Shown: positions 25,525 through 32,676 of the stretch, in pieces
How positions within the stretch are numbered: the stretch's first letter is position 1
Layout: each line of letters begins with the position of its first letter
Assembly (NCBI GenBank): GCA_019973575.1
Contig: BPUI01000002.1
Coordinates: forward strand, 248,001 to 312,000
From: Gemmatimonadetes bacterium T265
Lineage (GTDB): Bacteria; Gemmatimonadota; Gemmatimonadetes; Gemmatimonadales; Gemmatimonadaceae
Length of the DNA: 64,000 bases
Direction: 5' to 3'
Notes under the pieces: model-generated
Database searches by the model: none
What the model saw: only the letters and a program-made list of their open reading frames with translations
Told to the model about the DNA's origin: nothing
Translations under genes and position numbers: made by a program

Positions 25525-26781
25525 TCAGAGCAGGTGCGGGGCGGCGCGGAAGCGGCAGGGTTCGACGGCGTCGTCGAACGTCCACGACGGGTCTGGGGCG
25601 CGGTACGCCCGCACGACGCGCTCGTACTCGGCGACGATCTGTCGGGCGATGGCGGGCCACGCGTACGTCGCGCGCACCTCGGCGAGGGCGTCGGCGGCGA
25701 GGCGCGCGCGCAGTGGGGCGTCGTCGAGCACGCGGGCGAGGACCGCGGCGAGGGCGTCGACGTCGCCGGGGTCGACGAGGAGGCCGTTCTGGTCTGCGCG
25801 CAGGCAGTCGACGACGCCGACGCTGCGGGTGCTGACGACGGGGAGTCCGCTCGCCATCGCCTCGAGGATGGTGTTGCTGAACCCCTCGGCGTAGGTCGGC
25901 GAGACGAACACGTCGCCCTCGTGATAGACGCGCGGCACGTCGTCGTAGGCGGCGGGCCCGCGGAGGGTGACGTGGGCGTCGAGGCCGAGCGCGCGCACGC
26001 GGTCGGCGACGGCGGCCGAGTCGGGGCCGATGCCGGAGACGACGAGGCGGGCGCGGCGGCCGCCGTCCGTTAGGCGTGCGAACGCGTCGGCCAGGTCGAG
26101 CGCGCCCTTGCGGCGGTCGACGCGGCCGTGGTAGAGGAGCCGTGGTTCGGCGGGGTCGAGGAGGGCGCCGGGGGTCCAGCCGGGGCGCGGGGTGAAGCGC
26201 GTCACGTCGACCGCGCCGGGGACGATGGTGAAGCGGTCGGGCGGGGCGCCGAGGTTCTCGTGCACCTCTTCGGCGAAGGAGCGGGCGCCGATGAGCAGCG
26301 CGTCGGCGTGGGCGAGGACGGCCTGCATGGCGCGGCGGTGGGTGCCGCAGCAGGTGCCGACCCAGTGGCCGTCGCCGCCCTGGATGGAGACGACGACGGG
26401 GAGGCGGAGGCGGCGGCCGGCTTCGAGCGCGGCGAAGCCGGTGGGGTAGCCGTACTGCGCGTGCAGGACGTCGAACGGGCGTTCGGCGTGCAGGGCCTCG
26501 ACGAGGGCGACGCGGGCGCGGAGGTCGGCTTCGAAGTCGGCGGGGGCGCCGGCGGGGGCGAGGGCCTCGCCGCGGCTCTCGAGGCCGAGGACGCGGACGC
26601 CGGGGAGGGGGGGCGGGGGGCCGCCGCCGTAGACCGCGGTGCCGGCGGGGTCGGCGCGGTAGTCGGAGAGCATCGTCACGTCGTGGCCTAACGCGACGAG
26701 CTCGCGGAGGAGGTTGGCGGCGTAGACGCTCATCCCCGAGACGGCGGGGAAGAAGCGGCGGGAGAGGAAGCAGACGCGCAC
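25525..26781 (-). CDS. GT4 family glycosyltransferase
   Basis: A 418-residue GT-B fold glycosyltransferase. The N-terminal acceptor domain begins RVCFLSRRFFPAVSGMSVYA with the family's glycine-rich loop; VLHAQYGYPTGFAAL and VVSIQGGDGHWVGTCCGT follow. The C-terminal nucleotide-sugar domain has RLLYHGRVDRRKGALDLADA and the ExnE signature in AEGFSNTILEAMASGLPVVS. The enzyme should transfer a sugar from an activated donor in the cytoplasm. With inositol-phosphate synthase and a PIG-L deacetylase in the same cluster, a MshA-like glycosylation of inositol phosphate is a reasonable hypothesis. The GTG start is 52 bases after the upstream isomerase gene, with a palindromic repeat between. Confidence 0.88.
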   Translation of the reverse strand: MRVCFLSRRFFPAVSGMSVYAANLLRELVALGHDVTMLSDYRADPAGTAVYGGGPPPPLPGVRVLGLESRGEALAPAGAPADFEADLRARVALVEALHAERPFDVLHAQYGYPTGFAALEAGRRLRLPVVVSIQGGDGHWVGTCCGTHRRAMQAVLAHADALLIGARSFAEEVHENLGAPPDRFTIVPGAVDVTRFTPRPGWTPGALLDPAEPRLLYHGRVDRRKGALDLADAFARLTDGGRRARLVVSGIGPDSAAVADRVRALGLDAHVTLRGPAAYDDVPRVYHEGDVFVSPTYAEGFSNTILEAMASGLPVVSTRSVGVVDCLRADQNGLLVDPGDVDALAAVLARVLDDAPLRARLAADALAEVRATYAWPAIARQIVAEYERVVRAYRAPDPSWTFDDAVEPCRFRAAPHLL

Positions 26782-26802
26782 GAAGGTGGTCGCGGGGGAC
26801 GG

Positions 26803-26830
26803 GTGGACCCCCGCTCGCGCGGGGGTGACG
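26803..26830. repeat. Short palindromic repeat, copy 1
   Basis: GTGGACCCCCG...CGGGGGTGACG with stem CCCCCGC/GCGGGGG and loop TCGC. Near-identical copies are at 27705-27731 and 36340-36367; the sequence resembles REP-type intergenic repeats. Confidence 0.8.
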
Positions 26831-26833
26831 ACA

Positions 26834-27679
26834 TCACGCGGCTCGTTCGGCGGTTTTCAGGTCGGCAAGCGCCTTGGGCACCACTTCGTGCGCGCGGTGG
26901 GAGTCGCGCGACAGCTCCACCGTCACGAGGCGGTCGAAGCCGACGTCGGCGAGGGCGCGGAGGACGGACGCGGTGTCCACGTCGCCCTCGCCGAAGGGGA
27001 GGTGCTCGTGCACGCCGCGGCGCATGTCCTCGACGGCGACGGTGCCGAGGTCGGCGGCGCACTCGCGCACGGCGGCCGCGGGGTCGCGGTCGCCGGTGAC
27101 GAGGCAGTGGCCGGTGTCGAGGGCGAGGCGGAGCGGCGGGGCGGCGGTGCCTAACGTGGTGCGCAGCCGGCGCCAGTCGTCGACCGTTTCGACGAGCATG
27201 CCGGGCTCGGGCTCCAGCGACGCGACGACGCCGCGCTCGGCGGCGAGCGCGACGACCTGCGCGACGCCGACCGCGAGCCACTCCCACGCCGCGGCCGGGT
27301 CGACGCCCGGGCGCGGGACGCCGGCCCAGAAGCTGACGGTCTCGCCGCCGCACTCGGCGCAGACGTCGAGGCAGCGGCGGAGGAAGTCGACGCGCCGCGC
27401 GCGCCCCTCGGGCGACGGGGTGACGAGGGTCGGCTCGTGCTTCGCGCGCGGGTCGAGCAGGTAGCGCGCGCCGGTCTCGACGACGAGGCCGAGGCCGAGC
27501 TCGCGGAGGCGGCGCGCGAGGGCGCGCGCGCGGCCCGGGAGGTCGGGGGCGAACGGGTCGAGGTGGTGCACGTCGAGCGTGAGCGCGACGCCGTCGTAGC
27601 CGCTGTCGGCGACGAAGGCGAGCGCGTCGTCGAGGCGGTGGTGGGCGGTGCCGTTGGTGTTGTAGGCGTAGCGGAGCAC
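26834..27679 (-). CDS. Sugar phosphate isomerase/epimerase-like TIM barrel (AP endonuclease 2 family)
   Basis: A 281-residue xylose-isomerase-like TIM barrel. It begins VLRYAYNTNGTAHHRLDDAL; FVADSGYDGVALTLDVHHLD, GLGLVVETGARYLLDP, VASLEPEPGMLVETVDDW, LRLALDTGHCLVTGD and VAVEDMRRGVHEHLPFGEGD follow at the places of the metal-binding Glu, Asp and His residues of this superfamily. Members isomerise, epimerise or dehydrate sugars and cyclitols (IolE and IolI are examples); the substrate here is unknown, but the inositol-phosphate synthase and Gfo/Idh dehydrogenase in the cluster make a cyclitol or keto-cyclitol plausible. It is also similar in kind to EboE of ebo clusters. I chose the GTG at 27679 because homology begins at once. 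Confidence 0.8.
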   Translation of the reverse strand: MLRYAYNTNGTAHHRLDDALAFVADSGYDGVALTLDVHHLDPFAPDLPGRARALARRLRELGLGLVVETGARYLLDPRAKHEPTLVTPSPEGRARRVDFLRRCLDVCAECGGETVSFWAGVPRPGVDPAAAWEWLAVGVAQVVALAAERGVVASLEPEPGMLVETVDDWRRLRTTLGTAAPPLRLALDTGHCLVTGDRDPAAAVRECAADLGTVAVEDMRRGVHEHLPFGEGDVDTASVLRALADVGFDRLVTVELSRDSHRAHEVVPKALADLKTAERAA

Positions 27680-27704
27680 GGGCGTGCCGGGTCGCGGGGG
27701 GAGG

Positions 27705-27731
27705 GTGGACCCCCGCTCGCGCGGGGGGACG
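27705..27731. repeat. Short palindromic repeat, copy 2
   Basis: Same element as 26803-26830 with one base changed near the end (GGGGGGACG). It ends 5 bases before the stop of the YcaO gene on its downstream side. Confidence 0.8.
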
Positions 27732-27735
27732 GCCG

Positions 27736-29244
27736 TTACGACGCAGCCGCCCCTTCGGCGCGCGCCGCAAAGGCGAGGACGTGCTCGCCGGGCTCGCGGT
27801 AGAGGGCGTAGAGGCGGCCGAGTCGGCGCTCGGCTTCGGCCACGTCGAACCACGCGTGGCCGCCGAGTTCGGCCTCGGCCTCGGCGGTGAGCGGGACGCG
27901 CGCGAGACCGGCGGGGAGGTCGGCGCCGCCGTGCGCGTTGACGCCGGCGAGGCCGTCGCCGCGTTCGGCGAGCAGGCGGACGCCGCGCGCGCCGACGCGG
28001 TGGTAGCTCATCCCCTCGACCTCGAGCTCGGGGACGAGCACCTTGACCGCGCGCGCCGGCGCGCCGGGCGGGGTGACGTCGACGTACCAGACCTCGAGCC
28101 CCTCGGCGCCTAACCGGCCGGCGACGTCGGCGAGGAGCGCGGCCGGGTCGTCGAGCGCGCCGGGGGTGACGGTGGGGAGGGCGGTGTACGGGACGCGCTG
28201 CCGAACGGAGAGTACGGTGTCGCGGATCAGGTCGACGACCGCCTCGGGGCCCTGGGCCATGAGGTCGCGCATCGCGTGCAGCGCGCGGCCTTCCTCGTCC
28301 CAGCCGGGCGGGTTGCGCTCGAGGCGGGCGCGGTAGCCGTCGGGGAGGAGGGGGGCGACGACGTCCCAGCGGTCGTGGGCGAAGCGCTTGCGGGCGCGGC
28401 TGGAGCAGAACTCGAGCAGCGCCTTGCGAAGCGCGCGGGCGCGGTCGGGGTGCGCGGCCTCGCCGCAGGCGGTCAGCATCACGGGGTGCGGGGCCTGGCG
28501 CGGGTCGCGCTCGCCGCCGACGACGTAGACGTTGGCGATGCCGAACGCGGTCGAGGCGAGTTTGGGGAGCACGTCGATCCCCGCCGCGTCGAATCGCGCG
28601 CGGAGGTCTTGTACGACGGGGTCGTCGACGGCGTCGAGGTCGATCGCGACGCCTTGGTCGAGGGCGCGGTACGACAGCGAGTTGCCGTCGCGCTGGACGA
28701 GTTCGAGGAGGCCGTGGGCGATGGCGCGCTCGAGGGTGTCGCCGGCGCCCATGCCGTTGGTGATCGGGGTGAAGAGCCAGTCGCCGGGTCCGGTGTCGCC
28801 GACGTTGCTCGCGGCGAACTCGAGCGGGACCCAGCGGCGGGCGCCGTCGGGCCAGCGGGTGGCCTCGACCCACTGGAGCGGGCGGTCGGCGGTGTAGCTG
28901 GTGCCCACGGGCAGGCGGCACTCGAGCGGGTCGAGGGCGAGGACGCCGTCGCGGCGGAGGTCGTTGTAGCTCCCCCCGCGGCGGGGGAGGGCGCGGAAGG
29001 AAGCGAAGGTGCCGTAGGTTTCGGCCATCTCGCCTAACGCGCTCGTCCGGGCCGCGAGGTCGTCCGGGCCGTAGCCGACGCCGGTGAGGGCGACGTCGTC
29101 GGGGGTGAAGGCGGCGGCGTAGTAGACGGGGACGCCGACGCGGTCGAGGGCGTGGAGCGGGAACTCGTAGCGGTCGAGGCCCGGGGGGATGGTCGCGCGG
29201 TACGCGGCCGCGGCGCGGGCGAGGGGGGAGTCGGGGGTGGTCAC
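27736..29244 (-). CDS. YcaO domain protein
   Basis: A 502-residue YcaO protein. The ATP-grasp-like YcaO fold is shown by TSALGEMAETYGTFASFRAL, ITNGMGAGDTLERAIAHGLL followed by ELVQRDGNSLSYRALDQG, and TACGEAAHPDRARALRKALL with EFCSSRARKRF. YcaO enzymes use ATP to phosphorylate an amide or thioacid oxygen, making azolines, thioamides, amidines or other products. Here the usual 'ERD' reads QRD, and the C-terminus (FAARAEGAAAS) lacks the PxPxP ending of azoline cyclodehydratases, so a different reaction is likely. No E1-like, TfuA or precursor peptide gene is seen nearby. It lies between a sugar-isomerase-like and an MBL-fold gene, which suggests a small-molecule substrate. GTG start. Confidence 0.85.
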   Translation of the reverse strand: MTTPDSPLARAAAAYRATIPPGLDRYEFPLHALDRVGVPVYYAAAFTPDDVALTGVGYGPDDLAARTSALGEMAETYGTFASFRALPRRGGSYNDLRRDGVLALDPLECRLPVGTSYTADRPLQWVEATRWPDGARRWVPLEFAASNVGDTGPGDWLFTPITNGMGAGDTLERAIAHGLLELVQRDGNSLSYRALDQGVAIDLDAVDDPVVQDLRARFDAAGIDVLPKLASTAFGIANVYVVGGERDPRQAPHPVMLTACGEAAHPDRARALRKALLEFCSSRARKRFAHDRWDVVAPLLPDGYRARLERNPPGWDEEGRALHAMRDLMAQGPEAVVDLIRDTVLSVRQRVPYTALPTVTPGALDDPAALLADVAGRLGAEGLEVWYVDVTPPGAPARAVKVLVPELEVEGMSYHRVGARGVRLLAERGDGLAGVNAHGGADLPAGLARVPLTAEAEAELGGHAWFDVAEAERRLGRLYALYREPGEHVLAFAARAEGAAAS

Positions 29245-29282
29245 GGGGAAGGGGCGCGGCGGTGATGCGGAACGGAAAGCGC

Positions 29283-29391
29283 TGTCATCCTGAGCGCAGC
29301 GAAGGATCGCTGTCCGAGGTGACCGCGGCCGTGGGGCCGGTGCGCGGCAGTGCTGTCGGGGTAGCGATCCTTCGCCGCGCTCAGGATGACA
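29283..29391. repeat. Inverted repeat element with 29-bp arms (TGTCATCCTGAGCG type)
   Basis: Arms 29283-29311 and 29363-29391 are complementary at 28 of 29 positions around a 51-base centre. The outer end overlaps the MBL-fold gene and supplies its last codons and stop. The arm is a diverged relative of the element at 30376-30502. Confidence 0.88.
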
Positions 29392-30346
29392 CGCGGGCGG
29401 CTTCCGCCGTGCCGACCGGCGGCGGACTGCCGGCCGCGTCCAGCGCTACCACCCGCCCCGCCCCGTGCGCCGCGCGCCACGCGCGCTCGCTCACCCGCCC
29501 GCCGGCGGGTACGCCGCCCGCGCCTAACAGTACGCGGTCGGTGAACGGGCGCGGCGCGGCGCGCTGGAGGTCGAGCAGGGCGCGCGCGGCGGTCATCCCG
29601 CCGTCGCGCACGACCTCCCACGGCGTGACCACGACGGCGGCGTCGACGGGAGCGAGAACGCGGGCGTAGCCGTCGACCTGCGCGCGGGTGAGCGGGACGT
29701 CGGCGTCGAAGGCGAGGTGGGTGCTGACGCTGGTCGCGGCGCCGGCGGCGTCGACGGTGTACTTGAACGCGTCGCCGCAGAAGAGCATGCGGCCAGCGAG
29801 GGCGTCGTCCCAGACGAGCGCGGTGTGCCCGGGCGTGTGCCCGCAGGTGTGGACGAGCGTGACGCCCGGGGCGAGTTCGGCCCGGTCGTCGTAGGCCCAG
29901 GTGACCGGGAGGGCCTTGGCGAAGGCGAGGTCGTCGCGGTGCAGCACCAGCTCGGGCGCGAACCGTTCGCACAGGCGCCAGAGGGCGCCGTAGACGTGCG
30001 GGTGCGACGCGGCGGCCCAGCGCACGCCGCCGGCCGCGGCGATCGCGTCGAGTGCCGCGTCGTCGTACCAGCCGCAGCCCTCGAAGGCGACGTTGCCGTG
30101 CGGGGTGCGGAGGAGGTAGCCCGACGGGCCGATGCCGAGCGGCGGCTCGGCGGCGACGGCGAGGAGGCCGGGGAGGACCTCGTCGACGCGGCAGCGGGTG
30201 CGGGCGGCGACCGCAGCGGCGGCGGTAAAGTGCCAGCCGTTAGGCGGGAGCGGGTGGCGGAAGTCCTCGCAGACCGGGCAGCCCGCGGGGGCGAAGTGGC
30301 GCTGCCAGAAGCCGCAGTGTTCGCAGACGAAGTAGGCGAGCGGCAT
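29381..30346 (-). CDS. MBL-fold metallo-hydrolase with N-terminal zinc ribbon
   Basis: A 321-residue protein. Residues 1-30 form a rubredoxin-like zinc ribbon (CEHCGFWQRHF, then CPVCED). The rest is a metallo-beta-lactamase-type domain: LLRTPHGNVAFEGCGWYDD, AAASHPHVYGALWRL where HxHxDH is usual, VTLVHTCGHTPGHTALVWDD and GRMLFCGDAFKY. The HxH with a missing Asp-His places it in the group of MBL proteins with a reduced metal site. The reaction is unknown; hydrolysis of an ester or phosphodiester intermediate is plausible. The C-terminal residues RVSS and the TGA stop come from the inverted repeat, so the protein may have been longer before the element arrived. Gap to the YcaO gene downstream: 136 bases, filled by the repeat. 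Confidence 0.8.
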   Translation of the reverse strand: MPLAYFVCEHCGFWQRHFAPAGCPVCEDFRHPLPPNGWHFTAAAAVAARTRCRVDEVLPGLLAVAAEPPLGIGPSGYLLRTPHGNVAFEGCGWYDDAALDAIAAAGGVRWAAASHPHVYGALWRLCERFAPELVLHRDDLAFAKALPVTWAYDDRAELAPGVTLVHTCGHTPGHTALVWDDALAGRMLFCGDAFKYTVDAAGAATSVSTHLAFDADVPLTRAQVDGYARVLAPVDAAVVVTPWEVVRDGGMTAARALLDLQRAAPRPFTDRVLLGAGGVPAGGRVSERAWRAAHGAGRVVALDAAGSPPPVGTAEAARVSS

Positions 30347-30375
30347 CAGCGGCGGAGCGGCGGGCCGCAGTACGT

Positions 30376-30502
30376 TGTCGTCCCGAGCGGCGCGAGGGAC
30401 CTACTTCCACTGGTGAGTGGTCCCGGTGCCGAGACGGACCGTACGCGCGCTCCGTGTCCCGGCACCAGGGGCGGTAGGTCCCTCGCGCCGCTCGGGACGA
30501 CA
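30376..30502. repeat. Inverted repeat element with perfect 29-bp arms (TGTCGTCCCGAGCG type)
   Basis: Arms 30376-30404 and 30474-30502 are perfect complements; a second nested stem (CGGTGCC with GGCACC) lies in the centre. The arm resembles that of 29283-29391 position by position (about two thirds identical), suggesting one REP-like family. Confidence 0.9.
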
Positions 30503-30512
30503 GGGGAGGGCA

Positions 30513-31604
30513 TCACGCGACGACTCCGACCGTCGTCGGTGCGATCGCCCACCCCACCGGTGCGTCGATCGTCGCCATCTCCTCCCGCCCGCACGCCTCG
30601 ACCAAGCGCATGGTGTGCAGGTCGCGCGCGGGGGGGAACGGGAACGGCTCGCCCGCGAGCAGGCACGCGGCGAACGCCTCAACCTGCGCGACGAAGGGCG
30701 AGCGGTCCTCCGCGGCGAACGAGACCTCGCGCTCCACGCCGTCGAGTCCCGTCAGCGTCAGTCGGCCGCCGGGGGTCTGCCCCATCGTGTTCACGGCGAG
30801 GGCGCGGCCGCGGTCGCCGACGACCTCCAGCTCGCGGCGCGGGAAGACGTCGGGGCGGTTGTAGGCGACCGTGTGCGAGACGAGCACGCCCGAGGCCGTG
30901 CGCGCGGTGATCACGGCGCCGTCGTCGACCGGGTAGTCGAAGACGCGCCGCTGCAGCAGGCAGGCGACGGCCGTCACCGGCTCGTCGAGCAGCGTCTGGA
31001 CGAGGTCGAGCCCGTGCGGGGCGAGGTCGATCATCGCGCCGCCGCCGGCGCGGGCGGGGTCGACGCGCCAGTTGTCGTGCGCGTACTCGGCGGGTTGCCA
31101 GTCGGGCGGGGTCCAGCAGGCGTAGTGGATGCGCGCGCAGGTGACCGTGCCTAACTCGCCCGCGCGGACCAGCGCCCGCAGGCGGCGGTGCGCGGCGTGG
31201 AAGCGCTGGTCGAACGCGGTCGCGTACGCCACGCCGGCCGCTTCGCACGCGTCGACCATCGTCTCGGCCTCGGCCGCCGTGCGGGCCATCGGCTTCTCGC
31301 AGAGCACCGGCTTGCCGCCCGCGGCCGCCGCGCGCACGAGCGCGGCGTGGCTGCTGTTGGGCGTCGCGACGTAGACCGCGTCGACGGCGGGGTCGGCGAG
31401 AAGCGCGCCGAGGTCGAGGTGGCGCGCGGCCGCGGGGGCGAGCGCGCCGACGCGGGCGAGTGCGGCGGGGTCGCGGTCGCAGAGGGCCGCGAGGCGTCCG
31501 TTGGTGGAGGCGACGATGGCGGGCGCGACGTAGTCGCGCACGACCCAGCCGCAGCCGACGACACCCCAGCCGACCGGGCCGGCGCCTAACGAAACCCCGC
31601 TCAC
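30513..31604 (-). CDS. Gfo/Idh/MocA family oxidoreductase
   Basis: A 363-residue NAD(P)-dependent dehydrogenase. The Rossmann domain starts GWGVVGCGWVVRDYVAPAIV; the family lysine is in KPVLCEKPMARTAAEAETMV; the C-terminal beta-sheet domain has TCARIHYACWTPPDWQ, GGGAMIDLAPHGLDLVQTLL with the catalytic-type Asp/His, and a final PFVAQVEAFAACLLAGEPFP. Members oxidise or reduce sugars, inositols and related polyols. Given inositol-3-phosphate synthase two genes upstream, a cyclitol dehydrogenase role is a good guess. The GTG start overlaps the stop of the HD-like gene (GTGA), so translation is coupled. An inverted repeat lies between this gene and the MBL-fold gene downstream. Confidence 0.88.
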   Translation of the reverse strand: MSGVSLGAGPVGWGVVGCGWVVRDYVAPAIVASTNGRLAALCDRDPAALARVGALAPAAARHLDLGALLADPAVDAVYVATPNSSHAALVRAAAAGGKPVLCEKPMARTAAEAETMVDACEAAGVAYATAFDQRFHAAHRRLRALVRAGELGTVTCARIHYACWTPPDWQPAEYAHDNWRVDPARAGGGAMIDLAPHGLDLVQTLLDEPVTAVACLLQRRVFDYPVDDGAVITARTASGVLVSHTVAYNRPDVFPRRELEVVGDRGRALAVNTMGQTPGGRLTLTGLDGVEREVSFAAEDRSPFVAQVEAFAACLLAGEPFPFPPARDLHTMRLVEACGREEMATIDAPVGWAIAPTTVGVVA

Positions 31605-32647
31605 GCGTAGAGCCCCGCGGCCCGCAGCGCGGCGCGCTCCACGTCCTGGTTGGGGCCCGGGTGGAGGACGTCGAACGCGCCGGGCCCCTCGCCGAGCGCG
31701 GCGTCGAGCGTGAACGCGGCGGCGCGGGCGAACCACTCCATCTCGAGCACGCGGTCGAGCGCGTCGGCGGCGTGGAAGGCGTGCGCGTCGGGCGACGCGG
31801 TGTCGGGCGGGACACGGAGCGCGTCCTCGACCGCGTCGCGGAGCGCGGGCGGGAGCTGCGCGAGGGCGCGCGCGCGCAGCACGGGGACGAGCCCCGCGAG
31901 GGCGTCGCCCAACGCGACGTCGGCCGCGTCGCCCGCGTCGGGGAGCCACGCGTTGGCGAGGTGGTGCGCGAGCCCGGCGAGGAAGACGCGCGCGGGGTCG
32001 GCGTCGTACGCGGGCGCGAGGAGCGCGCCCGTGACGGCCACCGCCCAGCAGTGCTCGGCGTGGCTCTCCGCGGGGACGAGCATCAGCCGCGGCGTGTCGG
32101 GGCGCGTCGGGCCGGCGCGCGACTGCTCCGCGAGCAGGCGGACGAACGCCGGCGCGGGCGCGTGCCCCACCCGCCCGAGGTAGTCGAGCAGCCCGGGCGC
32201 GACGTGGTGTTCGTCGCCGCGGCCGTCGTCGGGTGCCGCGGCGGCGAGCAGGGCGTCGTAGGACGAGCGCCGACCCGGGGCGTCGTCCGCGCCGTCGTCG
32301 GCTTCGCGGAGCGCCGCGGTCGCGGCGTCCCACCCGCGTCGCAGCACCTCGCCGGCCTGCGCCGCCGGCACGCGTTCGGCGCGGAGGAACTCGGCGTCGA
32401 TCGCGCCGAGCCGCGTGGCGATCACCGCGGCGCCGAGTTCGGCTTGCATGACGGCCGCGGCTGGTTCTCCCGCGGCGAGCGCGCCCCACGCGCGCGCGAA
32501 CGCCCGCGCCGCCCACGAGCCCGCGCGCCCGGCCGCGTGCACGCGCTTGAGCGTGTTGCACTCGCGCGCGAGCGGGACGAGCGCGGCGACGTGCGCGTCG
32601 CGGCTTCGGGCGTCGGGCTGGTCCGCGCCCGCGTGAGGTGTGCTCAC
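31601..32647 (-). CDS. HD-domain-like hydrolase of unknown role
   Basis: A 348-residue soluble, mostly helical protein. The centre has ESHAEHCWAVAVTGALLAPA and ARVFLAGLAHHLANAWLPDA, which fit the spaced His, His-His/Asp pattern of HD-superfamily metal hydrolases, with HAFHAADALDRVLEMEWF further on. HD proteins remove phosphate or act as nucleotidases and phosphodiesterases; the first half (CNTLKRVHAAGRAGSWAARA) has no match I recognise. It sits 29 bases after inositol-3-phosphate synthase and overlaps the next gene by four bases, so a phosphatase step on inositol phosphate or a glycosylated derivative is possible. The GTG start is the first one after the upstream stop. Function is inference. 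Confidence 0.6.
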   Translation of the reverse strand: MSTPHAGADQPDARSRDAHVAALVPLARECNTLKRVHAAGRAGSWAARAFARAWGALAAGEPAAAVMQAELGAAVIATRLGAIDAEFLRAERVPAAQAGEVLRRGWDAATAALREADDGADDAPGRRSSYDALLAAAAPDDGRGDEHHVAPGLLDYLGRVGHAPAPAFVRLLAEQSRAGPTRPDTPRLMLVPAESHAEHCWAVAVTGALLAPAYDADPARVFLAGLAHHLANAWLPDAGDAADVALGDALAGLVPVLRARALAQLPPALRDAVEDALRVPPDTASPDAHAFHAADALDRVLEMEWFARAAAFTLDAALGEGPGAFDVLHPGPNQDVERAALRAAGLYA

Positions 32648-32676
32648 CCGGGGCGCGTTGGGCGCCGCGGCCGCGC

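Noticed and set aside
24623..26781. GT4 and PIG-L as authentic mshA/mshB or bshA/bshB
   Set aside because: Family membership fits, but ligase and acetyltransferase partners are absent and the other genes differ, so the names are not justified.
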